Of a stretch of DNA of 64,000 bases, positions 1 through 10,900 are shown one piece after another. The stretch is from the NCBI GenBank assembly GCA_016858145.1, contig JAEHOE010000249.1:1-64000 (forward strand), given 5' to 3'. Position numbers and translations under genes: made by a program. The stretch is from Edaphochlamys debaryana (taxonomy: Eukaryota > Chlorophyta > Chlorophyceae > Chlamydomonadales). The notes below the pieces were generated by a model that saw only the letters and a program-made list of their open reading frames with translations, did no database searches and was not told the origin of the DNA. Within the stretch, counting starts at the first letter, position 1, and each line of letters begins with the position of its first letter.

Positions 1-503
1 CCCCCCTCCGCCCCCCTCCCCCCCCCACCTGCAGCGCCAGGTGCCCCAGACCAATGCCCTCTCATACCCCCCCCTCCGCCCCCCTCCCCCCCCCCCCCAC
101 CCTGCAGCGCCAGGTGCCCCAGACCAATGCCCCTCTCATTACCCCCCCTCCGCCCCCCCTCCCCCCCCCCCACCTGCAGCGCCAGGTGCCCCAGACCAAT
201 GCCCCTCTCATACCACCCCCCTCCGCCCCCCTCCCCCCCCCCCCCCCCACCTGCATCGCCAGGTGCCCCAGACCAATGCCCTCTCATACCCCCCCTCCGC
301 CCCCCTCCCCCCCCCCCACCTGCAGCGCCAGGTGCCCCAGACCAATGCCCCTCTCATACCCCCCCCTCCGCCCCCCTCCCCCCCCCCCCCACCTGCAGCG
401 CCAGGTGCCCCAGACCAATGCCCCTCTCATACCCCCCCTCCCCCCCCCCCCCCCCCCCCCCCCACCTGCAGCGCCAGGTGCCCCAGACCAATGCCCCTCT
501 CAT

Positions 504-535
<32 letters not shown>

Positions 536-1672
536 ACCTGCAGCGCCAGGTGCCCCAGACCAATGCCCCTCTCATACCCCCCCTCCGCCCCCCTCCCCCC
601 CCCCACCTGCAGCGCCAGGTGCCCCAGACCAATGCCCCTCTCATACCCCCCCCCCTCCGCCCCCCCCTCCCCCCCCCACCTGCAGCGCCAGGTGCCCCAG
701 ACCAATGCCCTCTCATACCCCCCCTCCGCCCCCCTCACCCCCCCCCCCACCTGCAGCGCCAGGTGCCCCAGACCAATGCCCCTCTCATACCCCCCCTCCG
801 CCCCCCTCCCCCCCCCCCACCTGCAGCGCCAGGTGCCCCAGACCAATGCCCCTCTCATACCCCCCCTCCGCCCCCCTCCCCCCCCCCCCCCACCTGCAGC
901 GCCAGGTGCCCCAGACCAATGCCCCTCTTATACCCCCCCTCCGCCTCCCCCCCCCCCACCTGCAGCGCCAGGTGCCCCAGACCAATGCCCCTCTCATACC
1001 CCCCCTCCTCCCCCCTCCCCCCCCCACCTGCAGCGCCAGGTGCCCCCAGACCAATGCCCCTCTCATACCCCCCCTCCGCCCCCCTCCCCCCCCCCCCCCC
1101 CACCTGCAGCGCCATGTGCCCCAGACCAATGCCCCTCTCATACCCCCCCTCCGCCCCCCTCCCCCCCCCCCCCCCCACCTGCAGCGCCAGGTGCCCCAGA
1201 CCAATGCCCCTCTCATACCCCCCCTCCGCCCCCCTCCCCCCCCCCTACCTGCAGCGCCAGGTGCCCCAGACCAATGCCCCTCTCATACCCCCCCTCCGCC
1301 CCCCTCACCCCCCCCCCCACCTGCAGCGCCAGGTGCCCCAGACCAATGCCCCTCTCATACCCCCCCTCCGCCCCCCTCACCCCCCCCCCCACCTGCAGCG
1401 CCAGGTGCCCCAGACCATGCCCCTCTTATACCCCCCCTCCGCCTCCCCCCCCCCCCACCTGCAGCGCCAGGTGCCCCAGACCAATGCCCCTCTCATACCC
1501 CCCCCTCCGCCCCCCTCCCCCCCCCCCCCCACCTGCAGCGCCAGGTGCCCCAGACCAATGCCCCTCTCATACCCCCCCTCCGCCCCCCCTCCCCCCCCCC
1601 CCACCTGCAGCGCCAGGTGCCCCAGACCAACGCCCCTCTCATACCCCCCCTCCGCCCCCCTCCCCCCCCCCC
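1..1672 (-). repeat. Tandem array of about 23 copies of a dehydrogenase exon end plus 5' splice site
   Basis: Units of roughly 65-80 bp recur from base 1 to the true exon end at 1675. On the gene's strand each unit has GGTATGAGAGGGGCATTGG, then an invariant block encoding GLGHLALQ, then GTGGGG and a G-rich tail. The invariant block matches the last bases of the genuine exon 1747-1675, and its GT is that exon's splice donor. Copies differ mainly in the length of the G-run; single changes occur near 249, 1113 and 1243. The array sits inside the intron and continues off the left edge. Confidence 0.95.
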
Positions 1673-4043
1673 ACCTGCAGCGCCAGGTGCCCCAGGCCGC
1701 CCACCCCCAGCACCGCCACCGCCATACCGGGGCGGGCCATGTGGCGCCTGGGGGGGGAGGGGAGGATGGGGGGGAGGGGGGGAGGGGGGGAGGGAGAAGC
1801 TTGAAGAGTCAAGACAACATCCCCTCCTGTCCCCACTTGATAGACGCACAGACGGTGACTCTACGGTTCCCACGTCATCAATACCCTCCCCCCTCCCTCC
1901 CTTCTTCCACTACTCCAGTCCTCCTCTGTGTACCCCTTAACTCCCTTCACCCCAACACCCCCTGTCCTCCTCCTTGGGCCCCCGTCCCTCCCTCACTTGA
2001 GCGGCGCGTAGAGCGTGACACCCCCATCCCTCTCTACTCCTACCCTTACTCCACATGCCCTGTCTCCCCCCCCCTCACTTGAGCGGCGCGTACACGGTGA
2101 TTCCGGCGCACAGCAGCGGCGCTGCGTCCTCAGATCCCAGGGCGTCTGGGATGGAGTAGAGGAAGTCCGAGGTGACGCGGAGGACCTCCTGGCAGGGGGG
2201 GGGAGGGAAGGGAGGGGGGGGAGGAGAGGGGGGGGAGGGGTCAGGGGAGGACGAGGAGGGAGGGTTTATAGTTGGGGCGAAAGTGGGGCGGGGGTGGGAT
2301 GGAGGAAGGAGGGACGGGGGGGAGGAGGGAGTGGCGGAGGGGCCCCTGAGCACCCGTCCTCGAGGACCGATTCCCATCACCCCTGGGGGCCCCCGCACCT
2401 GGAAGCCACCGTGGTTGCCTGAGGGGTGCGGGGGGGAGGGGGAAGCGGGGGGGAGGAGAGGGTGAAGGGATGGACGAACATGCGCCGCTTGCACAGCGCT
2501 TGCCCCTCCCAAAGCCTCCCCGACCCCCATCCCCCCCTCCTCCTCCCCCCTCCCCCCTCCCCCTCCCTTGCACGCTTCAGGGACCCTGCGGTACACCCTC
2601 CCAACCCCCCCCCCTCAGGCCCCCTCCCCCCCTCACCGCCCACGATCAGCCCCGTGTACCCCTTCTCGCACACGTTCTCTTCTCCCCGCAGGCAAGCCAG
2701 GCAGGAGCGGCAGCTGTTGGCGATCCAGCCCACGCCCACGCGCGAGCCGGGGCGCAGCGAGGCGGGGACGGCGGAGCCCACACCCACCACCTCGCCCACG
2801 ACCTGACAGGGCGGAGGGGGGGAGGGGGGGTGGGGAGGGGAGGGAAAAGGGGGAGGTGGCACCCTGGCGCCGCACCTGGCTCTTCCTGCCACAGCCGTGC
2901 CGGTCCTGCTTCCCCGTCAGCCCTCTTACAGCTCCCCCCCCCAGACCCCCCCCAGACCCCCCACCTCGTGTCCCGGGATGAAGGGGAACTTGGACACCCC
3001 CCAGTCGTCATCGCGCATGTGCAGGTCGGTGTGGCACTGGGGGGGTTGGGGGTGAGAGGGGGGAGGGGTGGAGGCTTGAGGGCTGAAGGTAGGGGGGTAG
3101 AGGGGGGGCACTTGTGTGGGGTGGGAGGTCGGGGGCTCGGCCTGGCAGGGGATGCGGCAGGTGACCTCGTACGACACCGCAATGCACACGTGTGTCGTAC
3201 ATGGCCCCCCTCCTCACCAGACCGTTGTGCGTGACGCGGATGTCCACCTGTCCCATGGGGAGGGGCCATGGGAGGGTTTGGCGGGTGGGGGGCAGTGGGA
3301 GGCCACGGCGCCAGCCACGGCGCCAACCCCTCCCTCCAGTATCCCGTATCTCCCCTGCCTCCGTAACTTCTCAATCGCCTGGACGCCTTCCCCGCCCCCC
3401 CCCCCTCCCCACCTCCTGGGGACCGAGCTCCCCAAGCGTGTGGCTCCACACAGCCAGGGGCGCCTGGGGTAGGGGGATAGAGGGGGTTGATATTTTACTT
3501 CTCGAGGCGTCCGGCTTACGGCACGCTACGCCCTGCTCATGGAGGGATGGCAAACCAGCTTCGCCTGGGCCTCTCAAGGTCTAACATAGGATGACGGCAG
3601 AAGAGGCTGCGTGGGCCCCCCATCCACGTGCGTAGGCTGCCGTGGAATCGTTTCCCCTGCCCCCCCCCCTTCGTCCCTCCCCTTCCTCCCCTCCCTCTTC
3701 CTCCCCCCTTCCCCCCCCCTCCCCCCCCCACCTTGCGCTCCCGCACCGCCCAGCCCCGGCGAGACAGTCGCTGCCGCTGCCCCTCCGCAAACCCCTCCTG
3801 CCCCTGCCCCTGCCCCTGCGCCATGCGCCGCTGCTCCTCCGTCTTCAGGGGGGGCTGGGCAGCGGCGGTGTCCTCACGGAAAGCCGTCACGCGGAGGGCC
3901 CCCGCGCGGCCGAGGCCGGAGCCGGGGCGGCAGGCGCGGCAGCGGCAGGGCCGCGGGGCGGAGGGAGCGGCGGCAGAGGCGGGGCCGGAGGGGCTCGGTC
4001 GGCGGTGGGCGGCGAGGGCGCGGGAGGAGGGCTGGGCGAGCAT
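1..4043 (-). CDS. Zinc-dependent alcohol dehydrogenase (MDR family), 3' part outside window
   Basis: Oxidises alcohols or reduces aldehydes with NAD(P)H. Eight exons join in frame (278 codons): 4043-3732, 3463-3413, 3247-3218, 3036-2965, 2802-2637, 2418-2399, 2188-2079 and 1747-1675. Seen: catalytic-zinc Cys in CHTDLH, His-Glu in PGHE, a four-cysteine structural zinc loop ([16 protein letters not shown]), GNHGGFQ, the third zinc Cys in [10 protein letters not shown], and the Rossmann motif GVGGLGH at the last visible exon. These match the AdhP/cinnamyl-alcohol-dehydrogenase-like group. The first ~75 residues are Ala/Ser/Arg/Pro-rich, suggesting an organelle transit peptide (inference); an internal Met at 3824 is an alternative start. 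The rest of the coenzyme and C-terminal region lies left of base 1, beyond the satellite array. Start and family are well supported; substrate is not. Confidence 0.9.
1830..2025 (-). repeat. Two decayed copies of the preceding exon's 3' end
   Basis: The exon 2188-2079 ends in sequence encoding VYAPLK with donor GTGAGG. A close copy of this end and its donor lies at about 1993-2020, and a more worn copy at about 1831-1860. Both are in the intron before exon 1747-1675 and are not needed for a continuous reading frame. Confidence 0.75.
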
Positions 4044-4583
4044 TGCGAGGTCGGGAAGCGGCGAGAAAAGTGGTGGCAACGCTTGCGGAGGCGAGGTGGT
4101 GTCGGTTCCGGAAGCAGTGGGCGCCGTCTGTTTGGGCTGTTGTGTCTTTGCGGCCGCGGCGGGAGGCGTGTGTCTCCTCTGAGCGTGCGCGGAGCTCTCT
4201 GGAGCCTTGCGCGTTCTCTGCGGGGTAAGCGGGGGATGCGGTGACGATTGATGCGGGGGCGCACGCGTCGACACGCCGCCAGGGTCCCGGAAGCGAGTAG
4301 GCGCGTGCTGCAGCCACGCGCAGCCGGGCCCTGTAGTACCAATGTAGCTTACAATGACACCGGTGCCGACAAGGCAGCGAGGCGCTGGTCGCGCGGGTGC
4401 GGGTCGAGACGGGCACGAACGCGGGTCCCGCGGGTCAATGCCGCGGGGCCGCTTGCACGGACAAACCTCAAAGCCCCGACACGGCTCGCGGCCGAGCACT
4501 TTGCATACAGTTCAAACAGCAATCTAGCGCTACAGGAGAGCCCCAGACGAGCTTTCCATCACTCACCAGTCGCCTTGCGCGCC
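4044..4583. promoter_or_regulatory. Divergent intergenic region, dehydrogenase / membrane protein
   Basis: This 540-bp GC-rich stretch separates two divergent start codons and must hold both 5' UTRs and promoters. I see no clear TATA box and no repeat. Confidence 0.5.
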
Positions 4584-7364
4584 ATGGCAGCGCTTGGCCT
4601 AGCGACTAGCGCGCGAGCAAGATGCATATCTCACCAGCGTTGTGGTGAAGGGCGAGGGCGACTGCGCGCTCCCGGCGTGCCGCTTCAGCGAGCATGTCGA
4701 GCGCGTCCGGTCTGTTCAGCATCAGCAGCGGCGAGTGAAGGTGGCGAGCTGACGCAAGGGCAAGAGGCGCTCATCAGGCGGCTCACGCTGCTGCCGGGAG
4801 GCTTGGCGCTCGTGAGCATCGCTGTGCGCGGCATTTCTGGTGAGCGCAGCCCCTCACATCTTTGCGAGCGGTATAGAAATTCTCCACCCAGAAGCTACGC
4901 GAACGCGCTTTCTGGCTTTTGCCTCGGGGGCCAGGGTTTTGTGGCACGGGGTTTGCCACGCCCGGCCCTCCCTCCCCACACCCCCCTCCGCCCCCCCGCC
5001 CCACGTTTACTCCCCCCAGAGCCCGCCCTCGCCCAGGCTAACGCCGCCGCGGTGCTGGGCGCCGCCGCCGCCTTCCTGGCCTACTTCGTGACCACGCTGC
5101 GGGGGGCGGCGGCGCCGGCGGTGGCGGCGGCGGCGACGGCGCTGCGGCCCGCCCAGGTGCGGGTGGGGCCTGTTGATGGAGGGTTTTAGTGAACAGGGGG
5201 GGCCAGGGGCAGCAGGGGGCCGAGGGGCTGCACAGGGTGAGGGCGGGGCTTGCGGGCGGAGAGGCCGTCAGAGGTCTGGGGTGGCAGCGCCGGGGCGCCG
5301 GCAGTGGCCTGCTCCCGCCTGGGGCTCAGCGTGCTGCCTGCTCCCGCCGTGAGCCCGGCGGCGGCGACCCGCGCACTCGGTACTGGCGGCGGAACGGACC
5401 GTAGCGGTCGGGGAGTGTGTGTGTGTGGTTGGATGGAGGAGTCTCCAGTTGCAGCCCTGGAGCCCCTGGAGCCCCTCGAGAGCGCCCGCTTTGCCCCCTA
5501 TGTTGCGACTCGGTCCACTGTCGGTCTCCTCTCGCTCCTCTCTGGATCCTCTGGTGGATCCTCTGGTGGATCCTCTGGTGGATCCTGGATCCTCTGGTGA
5601 CTTGGTGGACAGTCCGTCTCCCCCCTGCCTGGGGGTGGGTGGCTGGCTCTCAAGGGGCTGGCTAGGGCCGGAGGGGGCTCCTGGTCTCCCGCGCCCGAGC
5701 AACTCGGGGGCCCTGCCGGCCGTGCTGACCCGTCCGCCCTCACCTTGCCCGTGCCTGTGCCCCCTCCCCATACCCCTCCCCCCCCACCCTCTCCCTCCCC
5801 ATGCCCCCCTTGCCCCTCCCCCCCCCAGGACGCCCTCCTGGCCGGTGCCGCCCTGGCCGGCACGCTGCAGCTGGGGGCCGCGGGGTGGCTCATGGTGTGC
5901 TTCCCGGAGCCACACGCGCAGGTGGGGGGGTTGGGGTTGGGGTTGGGGGGTTGGGGGGGGGGGTTGGAGTGGAGTGGGGAGGGGGGGGGATGGGAGTGGA
6001 GGGCAGTGCAGCGGGGATAGCATGCGCTGACTACGTTGGGAGCCATCACGGCCACCGGCCCGCACAAGCTCTCCTCCCTCGGCTCACATAGCTAACCGAA
6101 CCCGGTCCCCCCAACCACCTTCACCCACGTCTCCCCCCAAGGGCACGCTGCTGCCCCTCTACGCCGCCGGCTACGGCTGCCTGTGGCTGCTGGCGGGGGC
6201 GCTGCGGGCGCCGCGGCTCAAGGGGCGGGTGGTGTTCCAGATCGAGGTGGGGGGGGGGGGCATTGGGGGGGGGTGGAGGGCGGTGTGGGGCGGGCGGAGA
6301 GGAGCTGAGGGGTGAAGCGGAGGGGAGAGGTAAGGGCGGCCTGGAGGGTGGGTAGGAGGGTCGCGCGGGGCTCAGCGGGGCCCCAATGGAGCTGCACAAC
6401 AGGGGCGCTGGGCGCTGGGCGGAGAGGGCGGAGAGAGGGTGAGTGGAGTGTAAAGAGGGGAGGGTGAACGAGGAGAGGGGCAAGGGAGGGTCGAGCGTGA
6501 CGCTGGGCGGCCCCGCTCGCAGCTTCGCTACACGCGCGCTGGGTACGTTGGCCCACTTTCTCTTGGCGGGCCATGGACACGGGTGCTGGCTGCTGCCCCC
6601 TGGACACGCGGCTCTCTGCCTCTGCCCCGCCCCCGTTTCCCAATCCCTCCCCCCTCCCCCCTCACCCCCCCCCCCTGTCAGGAGGGCGAGGGCGAGCGGC
6701 ACCCGGTGATGGCCCAGGGGTCGCTCCTGGCCGCACGCAACTACGTGTGGGGGCTGCTGGGGCTGCACCTGGGGCTGCAGGTGGGGGGGGGGAGTGGGGT
6801 GGTAATTGGAAAGGAGGGGAGAGCGGGTGTCAGGGGTTTGGAATGGGGGGTGGCAGGTAGTGGAGGGACCCGATGGAGGAGGGTGGGGAGGACGGCACGT
6901 GGGGGCGGTACACGTGAGGCCTGCTCCTGGGGCTGCGCCTGTGCGGGAGGCGAGGGGCGGGCAGGCAGAGGGGGGCGGGGAGGACGTAGAGGGGGGCGTG
7001 GTGGAGGCAGCAAATGCTGGGCCTGAGAAGTCATTTTGCTGAGATTGGGGGGAAGCACGCAGAGCACACCCGTCCTTCCCCCATCCAGCCCTCCCACGAA
7101 CGTGCCATCCTGCCCCCCGCCTCCCCCACGCACACGGCTGCCGCTCTATCTCCCCCTTCGCTCCTTATACCCCGAATTTGACCCCCTCTTTCCCCCTCCC
7201 CCCCGGGGCAGTCTGCCTCCGCCTCGGCGGCGCTGTGCGAGGGCGGCGCCGCCGCCGCCCTCACGTCCCCCGCCCTGGCGGCGGCGGCGGGGTTGCTGGC
7301 GGCGGGCTATGCGCTGGCGGGCGCGTTCAAGTTCGTACCGGGGCTGCAGTGGCGGGCGCAGTAG
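4584..7364 (+). CDS. Unassigned polytopic membrane protein, probably plastid-targeted
   Basis: Not recognised as a named family. Six exons join in frame to 280 residues: 4584-4839, 5020-5156, 5829-5921, 6142-6246, 6682-6780 and 7212-7364 (stop TAG). The N-terminus (MAALGLATSARARC, then many Arg, Ser and Ala) looks like a chloroplast transit peptide. About five or six hydrophobic segments follow, for example GGLALVSIAVRG, AVLGAAAAFLAYFV, LAGTLQLGAAGWLMV, YAAGYGCLWLLAGAL and AAGLLAAGYALAGAF. A charged loop (QIEEGEGERHP) spans the fourth and fifth exons. Most introns begin GTGGGG and have C-rich 3' ends. A role in thylakoid or envelope membranes is inference only. Confidence 0.75.
5540..5602 (+). 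repeat. 12-bp tandem repeat in an intron
   Basis: The unit TGGATCCTCTGG repeats about four times with a slightly broken last copy, inside the intron between exons ending 5156 and starting 5829. Confidence 0.85.
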
Positions 7365-7902
7365 CCCGATCCAGATCCAGATCTCGAATTAGAAGGAAGA
7401 TTTGGAGCCGGAGGGCCACCACTGCCTTGACGGCTCCAATCGGGAGTGGCTGAGCGAGAGGGGTGGCGTTGGGTGACGGAGCGGAGGGGATCAGGTTGGA
7501 GCGTGCGAGGGTGGAAACCATGGAGCGTTGTGAGCGAGTGGCTGATGCGTGCAAGGTCGTGGACACTCCCGAACATCGGCGACGTGATGAGGGCAGCAGG
7601 TTGCGGCCTAGGAAGGACGAAGCGGGCGGGGCAAGGGCATGCGGGGCAGGAAAGTCCTTGGAGCTAGGGTTTGCCGCTTGCGTGTGCCGCGATGGCCGTG
7701 TTGTCGGCGTTGCATGGTATACTGTTGATACAAAAGCGAGGCAAGCATGCTCGCTGCACATGTTCGTTGACCGCTTGGAAAAGACAGACTAGACGTCTTC
7801 ACGGAAGCAATTGCTTGCAGCGTTTCAGGACAGCTATCGCGCTTCGGCCGATTGTAACTTTGGTAGCTCCTCGCTTTATCTTGGTTACCGTCGCTCAGCA
7901 CC
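7365..7902 (+). other. Intergenic: 3' UTR of membrane protein and promoter of amidohydrolase
   Basis: No convincing gene. TGTAA at 7853-7857 fits the polyadenylation signal used by volvocine algae. It would give the upstream gene a 3' UTR of about 490 nt and leaves only about 45 bp before the next start codon at 7903. Confidence 0.5.
7853..7857 (+). terminator. TGTAA polyadenylation signal
   Basis: TGTAA in the sense orientation downstream of the stop at 7364. Volvocine algae use TGTAA instead of AATAAA. The long distance from the stop makes this tentative. Confidence 0.4.
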
Positions 7903-10900
7903 ATGTCGGGTCCGCTGAGGCTGCGCTTGCCTGGTGCCATGGCGGCACCACATGCCGGAGCTGCAGAGGAGCCGGAGCCCAACCTGCCGCCCAACGAGCT
8001 GTGTTACAGCTCCTACGCGCGAGCATGCTCGCTGCGTCGCGCCGCGAAGCGCGCAGCGACTGAAGTCGCCAGGTCGGCCGAGCCGTCCTCGGCGCCATCC
8101 CCCTCCGCAGCTGCCCCCTCCGCCCCCCTCGAGCGGCCCCTGCTGCTGACCAACTGCCGCCTGCTGGACGCCGCCGCCGGGCGGTACATGGACGAGCCGT
8201 ACCAGGTACGGCAGTTGCGGTTGCTTTCATGAGGCTGCTGACTCAGGGCTGCGGCCTGGCCGGCTCAGCAAAGTTGCCCAAAGGTGGTAGCCCTGAGGGT
8301 ACCCTACCGTACGCTTTCCTATGTCTATCCGTACGGTCTGCCGTACGCTCCATGCACTTACCGGTGCGATTTGTCGCACGCAGGTGCTGCTGCACGGCGG
8401 CAAGGTGGCGGCGCTGGGGGCGGCGGCGCCCGGCGGCGGCGACGAGGGGACGCTGGCGGCGGCGGCGGGGCTGGCGGCCCCCGCTGTTGTGGTTGACTGC
8501 GGGGGGGCGGTGGTGATGCCGGGTGGGCGGGTGGGGGGTGGGGGAGGGGACGGTGGGGCGATCCGGGACCGTGTGGGCGGGTGGTGGTGGTGGTGGTGCC
8601 GGGTGCGGAGGGGCTCGGAGATGGGTGCAAGGAGAGGCAACATTAAAGGAGCATGATGGGCGGAAGGCCGGTCTGGCTCACCGCTGCGGGGGGAGGGTGA
8701 GGGGGGCAGTGGTGATGCCGTGCGGGCGGGTGCGGCACTCGGGGCAGAGAGGAAGTGGAAACTTGGCTGACAGCGTCCGGTCTGACGCTCGCACTCGCCC
8801 CGGCCTCCGCCGCTCCTCCCGGTGTCGCTACCCCTGCCCCTCCATCCCCCCCCCATCCATCTCCTCCCCCGCCCCTTTCCCCCTCCTTCCTCTCTCCCCC
8901 CTCCCCCCCTTGCCCCCCCAAAGGCCTGTGCGACGCGCACGTGCACGCCACCGCCGCCTCCGCCGACCTGGCGGCGCTGCGCTCGCTGCCCGAGTCCTAC
9001 GTGGCTGCCCGGGCGGGGGCGGTGCTGGGGGGCATGCTGGGGAGGGGGTTCACCACCGTGAGGGACGCGGGTGAGGGGAGGGGGGGTGGGGAGCGGAGAG
9101 AGAGGGGGGAGGGGGGAAAGAAGAGGTGCTTGTAACTCAGCGGGATTGAAGAGGTGTATACCGCCGGGGAAAGGAGTGAGGGCCCCGGGCCCCGACTGGC
9201 TCCCGGGGTGAGGGATGCGGGTGAGGGTGAGGGCACGGGGTGAGGTGGGCACAAACGGATGCGGGGCTGGAACATGTTTGGGTGGACGGATGCACGCCGA
9301 CCCCTCCACCCCCCCTCCCGTCCCCCCCCCTCCCCCCAGGCGGTGCCGACTTCGGACTGGCCCAGGCGGTGGAGGAGGGGCTGGTGCTGGGGCCGCGACT
9401 GCTCTTCACGGGTGGGGGCTCGGGGAAAGGGGTGGAGTGGGGTGGGGTGGGGGATGATGGGTGGGGTGGGGTGGGGGGTGGGTGGAGTGGGGTTACGTTC
9501 GGGCACATTTGTGATGTGGGGGCTCCCCTTGCTTCCGCCCCGCCTTGCCCTGTCCCTGCCCCCACTTTCCCCCCCCCCACACCCTCATCCCCGGCACACC
9601 GTCAGGCCACGCGCTGAGTCAGACGGGCGGGCACGGCGACTTCCGGGGCAGGGGTGAGGACGCATGTGCGTGCGGGGCGGCGCTGAGGGGCATCGGCCGA
9701 GTGTGCGACGGAGACGCAGAGGTGGGGGGGAACGGGGGGTTGTGTGTGTGTGGGAGAGAAGCTAGGGGTTGATCAGGGGAAAGGGGTGGAAGAGGGGAAG
9801 GAGTGGGGGGCTGCCAGCGATTGCATATCCAACAGTGGGAGCGCGAACGGAAAAGGCTTGCGCGGTCCTACACCCCCTCTCCCGTGTCCCCCTCCTTCCC
9901 CCCAAGGTCCGCCGCGCCGCCCGCGACGAGCTGCGCCGCGGCACCATACACGCCACGAAACACACCCTCCTTTCCCCCTCTTTCCCCCTCATCCCCCCCC
10001 CCCCCTGCCCCCCACCCCCCAAGGTCCGTCGCGCCGCCCGCGACGAGCTGCGCCGCGGGGCCCACTGCGTCAAGGTCATGGCCAGCGGGGGGGTGGCCTC
10101 CCCTACTGACAGGTAGGAGGGGGGAAGGGGGAAGAGAGGTGAGGGTTTGGTGAAGGGGTTATGGCCAGCGGGGGGGTGGCGTCGCCCACAGACCGGTGGG
10201 GGGGGGGGTAGGGGGGAAGAGAGGTCAGGGGTAGGGCTGGGGGCGGGGCGATGCCGTGGGAACTTGCTTGGCCGCGGGCATAGTTTCCTACCAACGAACC
10301 AACCAACCACCAACCGCCCATCACGCACGTGCTCAGGCTGACTAACACCCAGTTCGGCGTGGCCGAGCTGGCGGCGATCGTTGAGGAGGCGGCGGCGGCT
10401 GGGTCGTACGTTTGCGCGCACGCATACACGCCACCGGCCATCAGCAGGGCCGTACAGGTGGGGGTGGGTGGGTGGGGGGGGAAGGCGGAGGGGCCGCAAG
10501 ACAAAAGGACTGCGCCGCCAGCTATGCACGTCAAATCACGTCGTACCTTGCCGTACGGGTACCTGCAGGCGGGCGTACGGAGCATCGAGCACGGCAACTA
10601 CCTGGACGAGCCAACCGCCCGCCTCATGGCTGACAAGGCAAGGGGAGGAGGGGCAGGGGCAGGGGAGGGGGGGGGGGCTCAGCAGTGGGGCGGAGCGGCC
10701 TCCGGGTGAGGGAAAAGGGGGGGGGGGGGGGTAGAGGCTCGATGGGAGCGACCGTGTGCACCCAGGCGGCCTTGAGGGGCCAAGCTCCTGCCTTACAACA
10801 CCTCTGCCGCCCTGCCCCCCCTCCCCCTCTCTCCCCTCCTGTCTGGCCATGTCCCTGGTACCCACCCTTGTGACCGCGCCTTCCCTCCTACCCCCCTTGC

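Noticed and set aside
1..1672. CRISPR-like array
   Set aside because: Repeats vary in length through homopolymer runs, have no unique spacers, and derive from an exon border in a eukaryotic gene.
41..2082. Long proline/cysteine-rich open frames on the plus strand and glycine-rich frames on the minus strand
   Set aside because: They are by-products of the C-rich satellite and exist in all frames; the dehydrogenase exon and its donor explain the repeat.
9904..9942. Possible extra amidohydrolase exon
   Set aside because: It has an acceptor but breaks off before a donor; only 10024-10112 links neighbours in frame.
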